A stretch of DNA of 64,000 bases, taken from contig UQCF01000005.1 of NCBI GenBank assembly GCA_900539465.1, positions 1 to 64,000 on the forward strand, read 5' to 3'. This document shows positions 51,500 to 58,877 of this stretch, piece by piece. The stretch is from an uncultured Ruminococcus sp. Its GTDB lineage: Bacteria; Bacillota; Clostridia; Oscillospirales; Acutalibacteraceae. A model generated the notes under the pieces. The model had not been told where the DNA came from. It saw only the letters and a program-made list of their open reading frames with translations, and did not search any database. The position numbers and the translations under genes are program-made. The stretch's first letter is position 1. Every line of letters begins with the position of its first letter.

Positions 51500-52123
51500 A
51501 TGGCAAGATATACCGGTGCGGTTTGTAAAATGTGCCGCCGTGAGGGCAAAAAGCTCTTCCTTAAAGGTGAGAGATGCTACACTCAGAAGTGTGCTTTTGA
51601 GCGTCGTTCATATGCTCCCGGTCAGCATGGTCAGGGCCGCAAAAAGACTTCGGAATACGGTTTGCAGCTTCGCGCAAAACAGCAGGCGAGACGCTACTAC
51701 GGTATTAACGAGAGTCAGTTCCACAAATATTTTCTTATGGCTGAGCGTAAGCAGGGCATGACAGGTGAAAACCTTCTTCGTATCTGCGAAAGCCGCCTTG
51801 ACAACGTTGTTTATCTTTTGGGCTGGGCAAGCTCCCGTGCAGAAGGCAGACAGCTTGTAACACACAATCATTACCTTGTAAACGGCAAGAAGGTTAACAT
51901 TCCTTCAATTCTTCTTAAAGCAGGCGACGTTATCTCTGTAAAAGAAGGCAGCCGTGACAGTGAAAAGATCAAGGCAGTGCTGGAGGCAAACGGTTCACGT
52001 CCGGTTCCGCAGTGGCTTGATAAAACATCAGACTTCGAGGCTAAGATCGTAGCTCTTCCCGACCGTGATCAGATCGCTGCTCCCGTCGAAGAACATCTTA
52101 TCGTCGAGTTCTATTCTAAATAA
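51500..52123 (+). CDS. rpsD: 30S ribosomal protein S4
   Basis: 207-residue primary rRNA binder. Conserved CKMCRREGKKLFLKGERC with cysteines that may bind zinc; SYAPGQHGQGRKKTSEYG; the S4 RNA-binding domain RLDNVVYLLGWASSRAEGRQ. In this organism rpsD lies in the alpha block between rpsK and rpoA (as in Clostridia and E. coli), not alone as in B. subtilis. S4 often represses its own operon. Confidence 0.98.
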   Translation: MARYTGAVCKMCRREGKKLFLKGERCYTQKCAFERRSYAPGQHGQGRKKTSEYGLQLRAKQQARRYYGINESQFHKYFLMAERKQGMTGENLLRICESRLDNVVYLLGWASSRAEGRQLVTHNHYLVNGKKVNIPSILLKAGDVISVKEGSRDSEKIKAVLEANGSRPVPQWLDKTSDFEAKIVALPDRDQIAAPVEEHLIVEFYSK

Positions 52124-52173
52124 TTTTAAACTTATTAAGCAGTTTTTGCTGTATTTTACAAGGAGGGTTTTGA

Positions 52174-53124
52174 ATGATAGGAATCGAAAAGCCCAAAATC
52201 GAAACAGCTGAAGTTTATCCCGACGGTACTTACGGCAGATTCGTTGTTGACCCGCTTGAGAGAGGCTACGGCACAACTCTTGGCAACAGCCTTAGAAGAG
52301 TGCTTCTTTCCTCACTCCCCGGATATGCAATTACATCTGTTAAAATCGATGGGATCCTTCATGAGTTCTCCACCATCCCCGGTGTTAAAGAAGACGTTAC
52401 CGAGATAGTCCTTAATCTCAAGAGCGTTATTCTTAAAATACACGGCGACGGCCCCAAAACCATGTATGTGGATATGAAGGGCGAGGGCGAACTCACAGCG
52501 GGTTGCTTTAAGTATGATTCGGAAGTTGAGATCCTTAACCCCGATCTTCATATAGCTTCCCTTGACTCCGATGCCAACGTCGTTATGGAAATTACCTGCG
52601 ACAAGGGCAGAGGATATGTGTCAGCAGAGAAGAATAAGCAGGAGATGCAGCCGGCAATCGGCGTCATCGCTGTTGACTCAATTTTTTCGCCTGTTTTAAA
52701 AGTTAATTACACAGTCGAGAACACACGTGTGGGTCAGATAACTGACTATGACAAGCTTACGCTTGAGGTGTGGACAGACGGCACAATTTCCGCTAAGGAA
52801 GCCGTATCTCTTGGCGCCAAGATCCTCAACGAGCACCTCAGTCTCTTCGGTGACCTCTCAGACGAGGCATTTGAAACAGAGATTATGGTAGAAAAGAGTA
52901 AGAACGGCAAAGAAAAAGTTCTCGAGATGACCATTGAGGAACTTGACCTGTCTGTGCGTTCTTTTAATTGCTTGAAGAGAGCAGGCATCAATACAGTTGA
53001 AGATTTGATCGGTAAGTCAGAAGAGGATATGATGAAAGTTCGTAACCTCGGCAGAAAATCTCTTGATGAGGTCGTTTCTAAAATGGCTTCTCTCGGTTAC
53101 GATCTTCGCAGAGACGACGAATAA
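52174..53124 (+). CDS. rpoA: DNA-directed RNA polymerase subunit alpha
   Basis: 316 residues. The N-terminal dimerisation domain carries GRFVVDPLERGYGTTLGNSL and RVLLSSLPGYAITSVKIDG. After a linker the C-terminal domain (~245-316) has ELDLSVRSFNCLKRAGINTV and VRNLGRKSLDEV for UP-element and activator contact. AAGGAGGG precedes the ATG; the upstream stop of rpsD is 50 bp away. Confidence 0.99.
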   Translation: MIGIEKPKIETAEVYPDGTYGRFVVDPLERGYGTTLGNSLRRVLLSSLPGYAITSVKIDGILHEFSTIPGVKEDVTEIVLNLKSVILKIHGDGPKTMYVDMKGEGELTAGCFKYDSEVEILNPDLHIASLDSDANVVMEITCDKGRGYVSAEKNKQEMQPAIGVIAVDSIFSPVLKVNYTVENTRVGQITDYDKLTLEVWTDGTISAKEAVSLGAKILNEHLSLFGDLSDEAFETEIMVEKSKNGKEKVLEMTIEELDLSVRSFNCLKRAGINTVEDLIGKSEEDMMKVRNLGRKSLDEVVSKMASLGYDLRRDDE

Positions 53125-53186
53125 TTTTTAGCTGTAATTCTTAATTTGTTAGGAATCCAACCTATAACGGTAAAGGAGTGATTTTA

Positions 53187-53543
53187 ATGCCCGGTTCCAG
53201 AAAACTCGGCAGAGCAACCGACCATCGTAAGTCAATGCTCAGAGGCATGGTAACCTATCTTTTAGAGAGCGGCAGAATAGAGACCACCGTTACAAGGGCA
53301 AAAGAGGTTCGCGCAATGACTGAGAAAATGATCACCATTGCAAAGGATAATTCCCTTCATGCAAGAAGACAGGTTTTGGCTTATGTCACAAAAGAGGATG
53401 TAGTCAAGAAGCTTTTTGATGAAATTGCCCCCAAATATAAGGACGTTAACGGCGGCTATTGCCGTATAATCAAAACAGAGGCTCGCAGAGGCGATGCTGC
53501 AGAGATGTGCATCATCGAGCTTATCGACCCTGCAAACAAATAA
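53187..53543 (+). CDS. rplQ: 50S ribosomal protein L17
   Basis: 118 residues at the exit tunnel. KLGRATDHRKSMLRGMVTYL start; IETTVTRAKEVRAMTEKMIT; end RRGDAAEMCIIELI. The ATG at 53187, 6 nt after AAAGGAGTG, is preferred over the open-frame start at 53178. Last gene of the super-operon. Confidence 0.97.
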   Translation: MPGSRKLGRATDHRKSMLRGMVTYLLESGRIETTVTRAKEVRAMTEKMITIAKDNSLHARRQVLAYVTKEDVVKKLFDEIAPKYKDVNGGYCRIIKTEARRGDAAEMCIIELIDPANK

Positions 53544-53566
53544 AACAGTTACCATTAGGGTATAAA

Positions 53567-53599
53567 AAACCGCTGTAAGTTTCGACTTACAGCGGTTTT
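53567..53599. terminator. Terminator ending the S10-spc-alpha operon (bidirectional)
   Basis: Perfect 12-bp stem ACCGCTGTAAGT/ACTTACAGCGGT with a TTCG tetraloop, flanked by A and T runs. It also ends the convergent leftward merR transcript. Confidence 0.95.
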
Positions 53600-53607
53600 G
53601 TTATAAG

Positions 53608-54069
53608 TTATATTTTCTTCCTTTTTAATTTATCAAGCTTATTTTTAATCTCTCTTATATCCTCCGGCATATCTTCTTGTGTGATTATGTTATGAATATC
53701 GCAGGTTCCTGCCTTTTTTGCAGTTTCATAATACCAGTGCTTATAATTCAGCGTGTCCAGTGTTTCGTGCAGCTGAGCGATTTGTTTTAAAACAGCTTCT
53801 CTTTGGTTATCAATAAGCTCAAGCCTTTGCTCAATGGTAGAGTCGCCCTCAGTGCACCAGTCAATAAATTTTTTAATTTCTTTTATCGGCATACCGGTCT
53901 TTTTTAAGCATTCTATTATCGAGAGCCAGTCAAGGTCGTCTTCTTTAAACATTCTTATTCCGCCGCCGGAGCGTTCAACAAACGGGAGCAGCCCCTCTTT
54001 ATCATAATATCTTAAAGTAGACGGCGCAACGCCGATTTTTTTTGCCATTTCTCCTACTGTGTACAGCAT
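53608..54069 (-). CDS. MerR-family regulator, NmlR/AdhR-like
   Basis: 153 residues. The N-terminal winged helix-turn-helix reads LYTVGEMAKKIGVAPSTLR and YYDKEGLLPFVERSGGG; a dimerisation coiled coil covers ~80-125. A single cysteine, Cys54 (SIIECLKKTGMP), sits where NmlR and AdhR regulators carry their redox- and electrophile-sensing cysteine; metal-binding cysteine pairs are absent. The ATG at 54069 follows AAAGAGG. It is divergent from the aldo/keto reductase operon, whose promoter has a 19-bp spacer with a dyad, the usual MerR target. It therefore probably activates that operon in response to reactive aldehydes or oxidants. Confidence 0.88.
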   Translation of the reverse strand: MLYTVGEMAKKIGVAPSTLRYYDKEGLLPFVERSGGGIRMFKEDDLDWLSIIECLKKTGMPIKEIKKFIDWCTEGDSTIEQRLELIDNQREAVLKQIAQLHETLDTLNYKHWYYETAKKAGTCDIHNIITQEDMPEDIREIKNKLDKLKRKKI

Positions 54070-54103
54070 TTTTAATACCTCTTTAAAATTTTTCATTTAT
54101 CTA

Positions 54104-54134
54104 TTGACTTAAAGTGCACTTTAAGTTGTAAAAT
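54104..54134 (+). promoter_or_regulatory. MerR-type promoter and operator of the reductase operon
   Basis: TTGACT (54104-54109), 19-bp spacer, TAAAAT (54129-54134). A perfect 20-bp palindrome, ACTTAAAGTG/CACTTTAAGT, at 54107-54126 fills the spacer. An overlong spacer with a central dyad is the hallmark of promoters that MerR proteins activate by DNA distortion. Confidence 0.92.
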
Positions 54135-54199
54135 ATAAATGAACTTGCATGTTGAGTATATCATCTGCGTTCAAAATTGTCAAACAGGAGGATAAAACA

Positions 54200-55060
54200 A
54201 TGATTTTTGAAGAAAAATATTCAATTTCACAAGATGTAAAAATTCCAAAGCTCGGTCTCGGCACTTGGCTGATTCCCGACGGCGACGCGGCAAACGCCGT
54301 AAAATCGGCAATTAAAATAGGCTACCGCCACATAGATACCGCGCAGGCATACGGCAATGAAGCCGGAGTCGGTGAGGGCATAAGAGACTGCGGCGTAGAA
54401 AGAAGCCGACTTTTTGTAACAAGCAAGGTTGCAGCTGAAAATAAAACCTATAAATCAGCGGCAAATTCGATAAACGAAAGTCTTAAAAAGAGCGGACTTG
54501 ACTATCTTGACCTTATGATAATTCATTCACCGCAGCCATGGGCAGAATTTCGCGGCGAAAAAAGATATTTTGAAGAGAATAAAGAGGTTTGGCGCGCTCT
54601 TGAAGACGCTCAAAAATCGGGCAAAGTTCGTGCGATAGGTGTTTCAAACTTTCTTAAAGACGATCTACGGAATATTCTTGATGACTGTGAGATAAAGCCC
54701 GCTGTCAATCAGGTTTTGGCTCACATTTCAAACACTCCGTTTGAGCTTATAAGCTTTTGCAAAGAAAACGGCGTATTGACCGAAGCGTATTCGCCCATAG
54801 CTCACGGCGAGGCTCTTAAAATAGATTTAATAAGCGACATGGCTAAAAAATACGGCGTTTCCGCTCCGCAACTTTGTGTTCGCTATATTTTGCAGCTTGG
54901 TATGGTTGCTTTGCCCAAAACATCAAACCCTGAGCACATGAAAGCAAATGCAGATGTCAATTTTGAAATATCGGCTGAAGATATGCAAACGCTGATGTCT
55001 GCCGATAAAATAAAAAATTACGGTGAGCACAGCTTCTTCCCTGTGTTCAGCGGAAAGTGA
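54200..55060 (+). CDS. Aldo/keto reductase
   Basis: 286-residue NADPH-dependent oxidoreductase, TIM barrel. The catalytic tetrad is present: D46, Y51, K76 and H109 (HIDTAQAYGNE, VTSKV, IIHSPQ). The cofactor region near the end reads ALPKTSNPEHMKANADV. It reduces aldehydes and ketones, such as methylglyoxal or other reactive carbonyls; the substrate is inferred from the regulator. ATG 54200 behind AGGAGG is preferred over 54149, which is too close to the promoter. First gene of the MerR-controlled operon. Confidence 0.92.
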   Translation: MIFEEKYSISQDVKIPKLGLGTWLIPDGDAANAVKSAIKIGYRHIDTAQAYGNEAGVGEGIRDCGVERSRLFVTSKVAAENKTYKSAANSINESLKKSGLDYLDLMIIHSPQPWAEFRGEKRYFEENKEVWRALEDAQKSGKVRAIGVSNFLKDDLRNILDDCEIKPAVNQVLAHISNTPFELISFCKENGVLTEAYSPIAHGEALKIDLISDMAKKYGVSAPQLCVRYILQLGMVALPKTSNPEHMKANADVNFEISAEDMQTLMSADKIKNYGEHSFFPVFSGK

Positions 55061-55068
55061 GGATAAAA

Positions 55069-55500
55069 ATGAAATATTCATCAAAAGAACAGTTTCAAAA
55101 AGCAAATGTTTTCGGTACTGGTGATGAAAACACTGCATACGCAAATTTTTTTGTAGGCAATTCGTTTTTAAATCCGCTCACAGACCCCCAAAACGGACTT
55201 TTCCTTGCAAACGTTACCTTTGAACCGGGTTGCCGCAACAACTGGCATATTCATAAATCGAGCAGCGGCGGCGGTCAGATACTCATATGCACCGTAGGCG
55301 AGGGATGGTACCGGGAATACGGCAAAGAGGCCGTCAGCCTCAGCGAGGGCACGGTTATAACTATACCGGCAAACGTAAAACATTGGCACGGCGCAAAAAA
55401 AGACAGCTGGTTTTCGCACATAGCCATTGAAGTTCCGGGCGAAAATTGCCAAAATGAATGGTGCGAAGAAGTTAGCGACGAAGAATACAATGCTCTTTAA
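55069..55500 (+). CDS. Cupin-domain protein
   Basis: 143-residue single-cupin protein. Motif 1 is WHIHKSSSGGGQ ... GEGWYREYG, motif 2 is PANVKHWHGAK; these give the His-rich metal site. Proteins of this kind often accompany carboxymuconolactone-decarboxylase family genes, as here. Cytoplasmic; enzymatic role unproven. GAGGA precedes the ATG, with 8 bp after the reductase stop. Confidence 0.88.
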   Translation: MKYSSKEQFQKANVFGTGDENTAYANFFVGNSFLNPLTDPQNGLFLANVTFEPGCRNNWHIHKSSSGGGQILICTVGEGWYREYGKEAVSLSEGTVITIPANVKHWHGAKKDSWFSHIAIEVPGENCQNEWCEEVSDEEYNAL

Positions 55501-55514
55501 GGGAGGTTTTTGTT

Positions 55515-55835
55515 ATGAAAAAAGTAACAGCAGGCAGAGACGCTTTGCGCGGATTTGCGGATAAATTTGCAGAACTTAACGATGATGTGCTTTTTGGCGA
55601 GGTATGGTCAAGAGAGGATAAGCTTTCACCGAGAGACAGAAGTCTCATAACCGTTTCGGCTCTTATGGCAAGCGGAATTTTAGACAGTTCTTTAAAATAT
55701 CACATATCCCATGCCAAAGAAAACGGCGTCACCAAAGAAGAAATGGCAGAAGCTTTGACACATCTCGCTTTTTATGCAGGCTGGCCCAAAGCTTGGGCGG
55801 CATTTAACATGGCAAAAGAGATATATTCGGATTAA
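55515..55835 (+). CDS. Carboxymuconolactone decarboxylase (CMD) family protein
   Basis: 106 residues, all helical. SPRDRSLITVSALMASGI, HISHAKENGVTKEEMAEAL and THLAFYAGWPKAWAAF are the CMD-family pattern. It lacks the CxxC of AhpD-type peroxidase reductases, so it belongs with the cysteine-free group. Function in this operon is probably linked to detoxification; a true decarboxylase role is doubtful. AGGGAGG before the ATG. Confidence 0.9.
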   Translation: MKKVTAGRDALRGFADKFAELNDDVLFGEVWSREDKLSPRDRSLITVSALMASGILDSSLKYHISHAKENGVTKEEMAEALTHLAFYAGWPKAWAAFNMAKEIYSD

Positions 55836-55850
55836 AAAGGGGAATGTATT

Positions 55851-56474
55851 ATGAAAAAAATAATTGCAATTTTTGTAGCATGTGTTTTGGCAATACTCTC
55901 TCTTTCCGCTTGCTCGGGCGGCAGCAAAGAACCCGATAACACCTCAGCAAAATCAGGCTCTCAGCCGTCATCGAGCGAATCTATAAGTATAAAAAAGAGT
56001 AAGGCTCTTGTGGTTTATTTCTCTGCAACGGGCAGCACCAAAAAAGTTGCCGAATATGTAAGAGATGAAACAGGCGCAGATATATTTGTAATTGAGCCCG
56101 CGACGCCTTACAGCAGTGCCGACCTCAACTGGAACGATGAAAACAGCCGTGTGTGCAAAGAGCATAACGACGTAAACCGTAAGGTAGAGCTTAAGAATAC
56201 AGTCGTTCCGAATTGGAGCGATTATGACACAGTTTATATCGGTTACCCGATATGGTGGGGAATAGCCGCATGGCCTACGGACACGTTCGTATCTGCAAAC
56301 GATTTTACCGGTAAAACCGTTATTCCGTTTTGCACTTCCGCTTCGTCGCCCCTCGGCGACAGTGCCAAAGAACTTGCTGCAAAAGCAAACGGCGGCAACT
56401 GGCTCACAGGCAAAAGATTTTCTTCGATCGCAGATAAAAACGAAGTTTCAAATTGGGTTAAGTCAATAGGATAA
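55851..56474 (+). CDS. Flavodoxin-like lipoprotein
   Basis: 207 residues. Lipobox LSAC with the lipid-bearing Cys near residue 21, a Ser-rich linker to ~48, then a flavodoxin fold: FMN phosphate loop VVYFSATGSTKKVAEYV, TVYIGYPIWWGIAAWP and PFCTSASSPLGDS. It would carry electrons on the outer face of the membrane. It closes the MerR-controlled operon. AAAGGGG precedes the ATG. Confidence 0.9.
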   Translation: MKKIIAIFVACVLAILSLSACSGGSKEPDNTSAKSGSQPSSSESISIKKSKALVVYFSATGSTKKVAEYVRDETGADIFVIEPATPYSSADLNWNDENSRVCKEHNDVNRKVELKNTVVPNWSDYDTVYIGYPIWWGIAAWPTDTFVSANDFTGKTVIPFCTSASSPLGDSAKELAAKANGGNWLTGKRFSSIADKNEVSNWVKSIG

Positions 56475-56478
56475 AAAC

Positions 56479-56521
56479 AGAGGACCGACCAAAATTTATT
56501 GCTTTGGTCGGTCCTCTTTTC
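56479..56521. terminator. Bidirectional terminator after the flavodoxin gene
   Basis: Perfect 15-bp stem AGAGGACCGACCAAA/TTTGGTCGGTCCTCT with a 9-base loop, T4 on the plus strand and TTTTT on the minus strand. It separates the convergent operons. Confidence 0.95.
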
Positions 56522-56522
56522 C

Positions 56523-56726
56523 TTATCGGTCGTTTGCCGCATGCTTAACCGGGCAAACTCTTATACAGCTTTTGCAGCCGATGCACTTTGTTTCATCAAT
56601 TATAGGGTATTCAAACCCTTCTTCGTCTGTCAACATAGTTATTGCTTCTTGTAAACATATGGCGCAGCAGGCTGTGCAGCCGCAGCAGTCTTCTTTATTA
56701 GTATATAGTATAGGTACTTTTTTCAT
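56523..56726 (-). CDS. Two-cluster [4Fe-4S] ferredoxin-like protein
   Basis: 67 residues. Cluster motif 1 is C14-x2-C17-x2-C20-x3-C24 (CCGCTACCAIC), without the usual following Pro; motif 2 is C-x2-C-x2-C-x3-C-P (CIGCKSCIRVCP). It donates electrons to a partner, most likely the FrhB-like protein encoded 12 bp upstream in the same transcript. AAGGGG precedes the ATG. Confidence 0.9.
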   Translation of the reverse strand: MKKVPILYTNKEDCCGCTACCAICLQEAITMLTDEEGFEYPIIDETKCIGCKSCIRVCPVKHAANDR

Positions 56727-56737
56727 ATATTTACCCC

Positions 56738-57796
56738 TTAATGCTTTTTTCTGAATATAAAGCGTATGCCGTAGTCCTCATTGCTCGATTCGTCTTTTGC
56801 CTGCGCAGTGCCGTGCAAGCAGTTTCTGATTTCGTTTATTTTGCAGCCGATTCGGTAAGAGAGCGGAGCTTTGAATTGCGGTGCGGCATATTTTTTTTCG
56901 AGAGCCCTATAACTTAGCTTATTCATATCGGTATAAAAGCTGCTTCTTAAAGACGTTTTTTCAGCGGATTTGTATTCCGATGAGTTTTCGCTTACAGCAT
57001 CTTTATACGATATTTCTTTTGTCCTGAAATCAGATTTGATTTTATTAAAAATATCGGTGCCATTTTTTGTGCGTATTAAAACAAGCGATGCACCTTTACC
57101 GTCTGACATTTCCGGTGCGAGCTTTTTTATCCCCCAAAAGTCGCCGATTGTGATATCAGATAATTTTTCTTTTTTTGCGGCACAGTTATAGCATGACGGG
57201 CGCAAATTATGATTTCTGATATACATTTTGGTGTATGTGTTCTTGCTGTTTGGTAAATACACTTTTTTTATTTTTTTTTGCGGAATGTTACCTAAAACAT
57301 CTTTTGCGGCAAGGTCGTCATATTGAGCGTCTTTGCATCTGAAATTTATGCTCGTGATTTTTCCGCTATTCTTTTTTTCTTGATACTTAGCAAATTTTTT
57401 CCACAGTGCAGGTGACGGAACACCGTGACATATGATGTCTGCACAAATCAGATTTTGATATTCTTTTCCTAAAAAGCATTTAAGTCCGTTTATCTGGCAG
57501 CCGGTGCCTATAAATAAAACCGCCTTGCCCGATGCAACATCATTCTTGACCCGTTTATAAGCGTCACCGACTTTTGCTTGAAGATATTTTGAACCGCGCA
57601 GTTTTGCAAGGTCTTTATTATCTGTTATTCTGACAAATTCCGCCGAGTAACAGTCGTCTGACATAGAAACACCGTATACCGTACCGCCGTTTGATAAAAT
57701 AAAGCTTGCCAAAGAAGAAAACACCGCACCCGAAGAACTGCTCATACGCAAATCGAGGTCGGTATTGTAACAGGCATAAACTTTCAGCGGTTTCAT
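56738..57796 (-). CDS. F420 hydrogenase/dehydrogenase beta-subunit (FrhB) family protein
   Basis: 352 residues. Features of the family are SSSGAVFSSLASFIL near the start, the GTGCQINGLKCFLG loop, DIICHGVPSPALWKKF and the Fe-S type segment CYNCAAKKEKLSDITIGDFWG. Homologues in Clostridia lie beside polysaccharide genes, often pyruvyl transferases, and probably perform a flavin- or Fe-S-dependent redox step; coenzyme F420 itself is not expected here. The ATG at 57796 follows AAAGGAG. First gene of the leftward pair. Confidence 0.88.
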   Translation of the reverse strand: MKPLKVYACYNTDLDLRMSSSSGAVFSSLASFILSNGGTVYGVSMSDDCYSAEFVRITDNKDLAKLRGSKYLQAKVGDAYKRVKNDVASGKAVLFIGTGCQINGLKCFLGKEYQNLICADIICHGVPSPALWKKFAKYQEKKNSGKITSINFRCKDAQYDDLAAKDVLGNIPQKKIKKVYLPNSKNTYTKMYIRNHNLRPSCYNCAAKKEKLSDITIGDFWGIKKLAPEMSDGKGASLVLIRTKNGTDIFNKIKSDFRTKEISYKDAVSENSSEYKSAEKTSLRSSFYTDMNKLSYRALEKKYAAPQFKAPLSYRIGCKINEIRNCLHGTAQAKDESSNEDYGIRFIFRKKH

Positions 57797-57876
57797 CAAA
57801 ATTGCTCCTTTGCTTTTTCATTGCTTTGTATATTATATCAAGAACGCATTTTAATTGCAAGCAAAACAGCTCGTTG

Positions 57877-57905
57877 TTGCAAAGCGGAAGGTAATATGTT
57901 ATTAT
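57877..57905 (+). promoter_or_regulatory. Promoter of ispE
   Basis: TTGCAA (57877-57882), 17 bp, TATTAT (57900-57905), in the divergent spacer. Confidence 0.65.
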
Positions 57906-57937
57906 TATAAAGTAATTCTTAAATGCGAGAGGTAGTT

Positions 57938-58807
57938 ATGAAATCTTCGTATAAAGCGGCGGCAAAAATAAATCTTATGCTCGATATTTTATCGCGGCTC
58001 GATAACGGCTATCACAGCCTGTTTATGGTAATGCAGTCCGTGAGTTTGTTTGACAGGGTAGAGGTTGTCAAAACCTCGGGCGGCGGCATAAAGCTTTTGA
58101 GCAACGAGAAGAGAATACCGTGCGACGAGACGAATATTGCTCATAAAGCGGCGACGGCTTTTTTTGATTATATCGGCGAAAAAGACAGAAATATCTCTGT
58201 GTATATAGAAAAGAATATTCCGTTTGCGGCAGGTCTTGCAGGCGGCAGTGCAGACGGCGCGGCGGTTATTGCCGCTTTGAATGATATTTATTCCGCAGGT
58301 CTTTCGCAAAAAGAACTTTGCTCAATCGGCGTTAAGGTCGGCGCAGATGTTCCTTTTTGCCTCACGGGCGGCACAAGACTCGCACAGAATATAGGCGAGA
58401 TTCTTTCTCCTCTGCCGGATTTGGACGAATGTTTTATTATTATTGTAAAGCCCGAACAAGGCGTTGCGACAGGCAAAGCTTATGCGGAGTTTGATAAGCA
58501 CGGTGTTCGCCATCTTGACACCTGCTCAATGCTTTATGCCGCGGCGAACGGCGACTTTGACAGAATGTACGCTCTGACCGGCAATGTATTTGAACAGCTT
58601 ATTGAGGTTCCGCAAAGAGTGCCGATAAAGTCCGTTATGCTTAAAAACAACGCTTCATGCGCCTGCATGAGCGGCAGCGGACCGTCTGTTTTCGGCATAT
58701 TCAAAAACCAAGACGACGCAATGTGTGCTCTTGAGGAGTTAAAAAAAGATTATAAAGAGGTTTTTCTCACAAGACCCGTTAATTCATCTCTTATAAAAGA
58801 AGAATAA
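57938..58807 (+). CDS. ispE: 4-diphosphocytidyl-2-C-methyl-D-erythritol kinase
   Basis: 289-residue GHMP kinase of the MEP isoprenoid pathway; phosphorylates CDP-methylerythritol. Start AAAKINLMLDILSRLDNGYH with the catalytic-region Lys; GHMP ATP loop PFAAGLAGGSADGAA near residues 90-104; GADVPFCLTGG with the catalytic Asp; C-terminal MSGSGPSVFG. The ATG at 57938 lies after GAGAGGTAG. It supplies the undecaprenyl carrier lipid indirectly, which fits the flippase downstream, but no functional coupling is proven. Confidence 0.95.
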   Translation: MKSSYKAAAKINLMLDILSRLDNGYHSLFMVMQSVSLFDRVEVVKTSGGGIKLLSNEKRIPCDETNIAHKAATAFFDYIGEKDRNISVYIEKNIPFAAGLAGGSADGAAVIAALNDIYSAGLSQKELCSIGVKVGADVPFCLTGGTRLAQNIGEILSPLPDLDECFIIIVKPEQGVATGKAYAEFDKHGVRHLDTCSMLYAAANGDFDRMYALTGNVFEQLIEVPQRVPIKSVMLKNNASCACMSGSGPSVFGIFKNQDDAMCALEELKKDYKEVFLTRPVNSSLIKEE

Positions 58808-58817
58808 TTTTGTGCCA

Positions 58818-58846
58818 TTGTGTTATCGACGGCAATGTGATATAAT
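58818..58846 (+). promoter_or_regulatory. Promoter of the flippase gene
   Basis: TTGTGT (58818-58823), 17 bp, TATAAT (58841-58846). Good -10, weak -35. Confidence 0.6.
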
Positions 58847-58877
58847 TTTTTAAATTTTAAAGTTTGGAAGTGACAGA

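Noticed and set aside
56738..57796. True coenzyme F420-dependent hydrogenase subunit
   Set aside because: No other hydrogenase or F420 genes are near; in Clostridia this family commonly accompanies polysaccharide genes.
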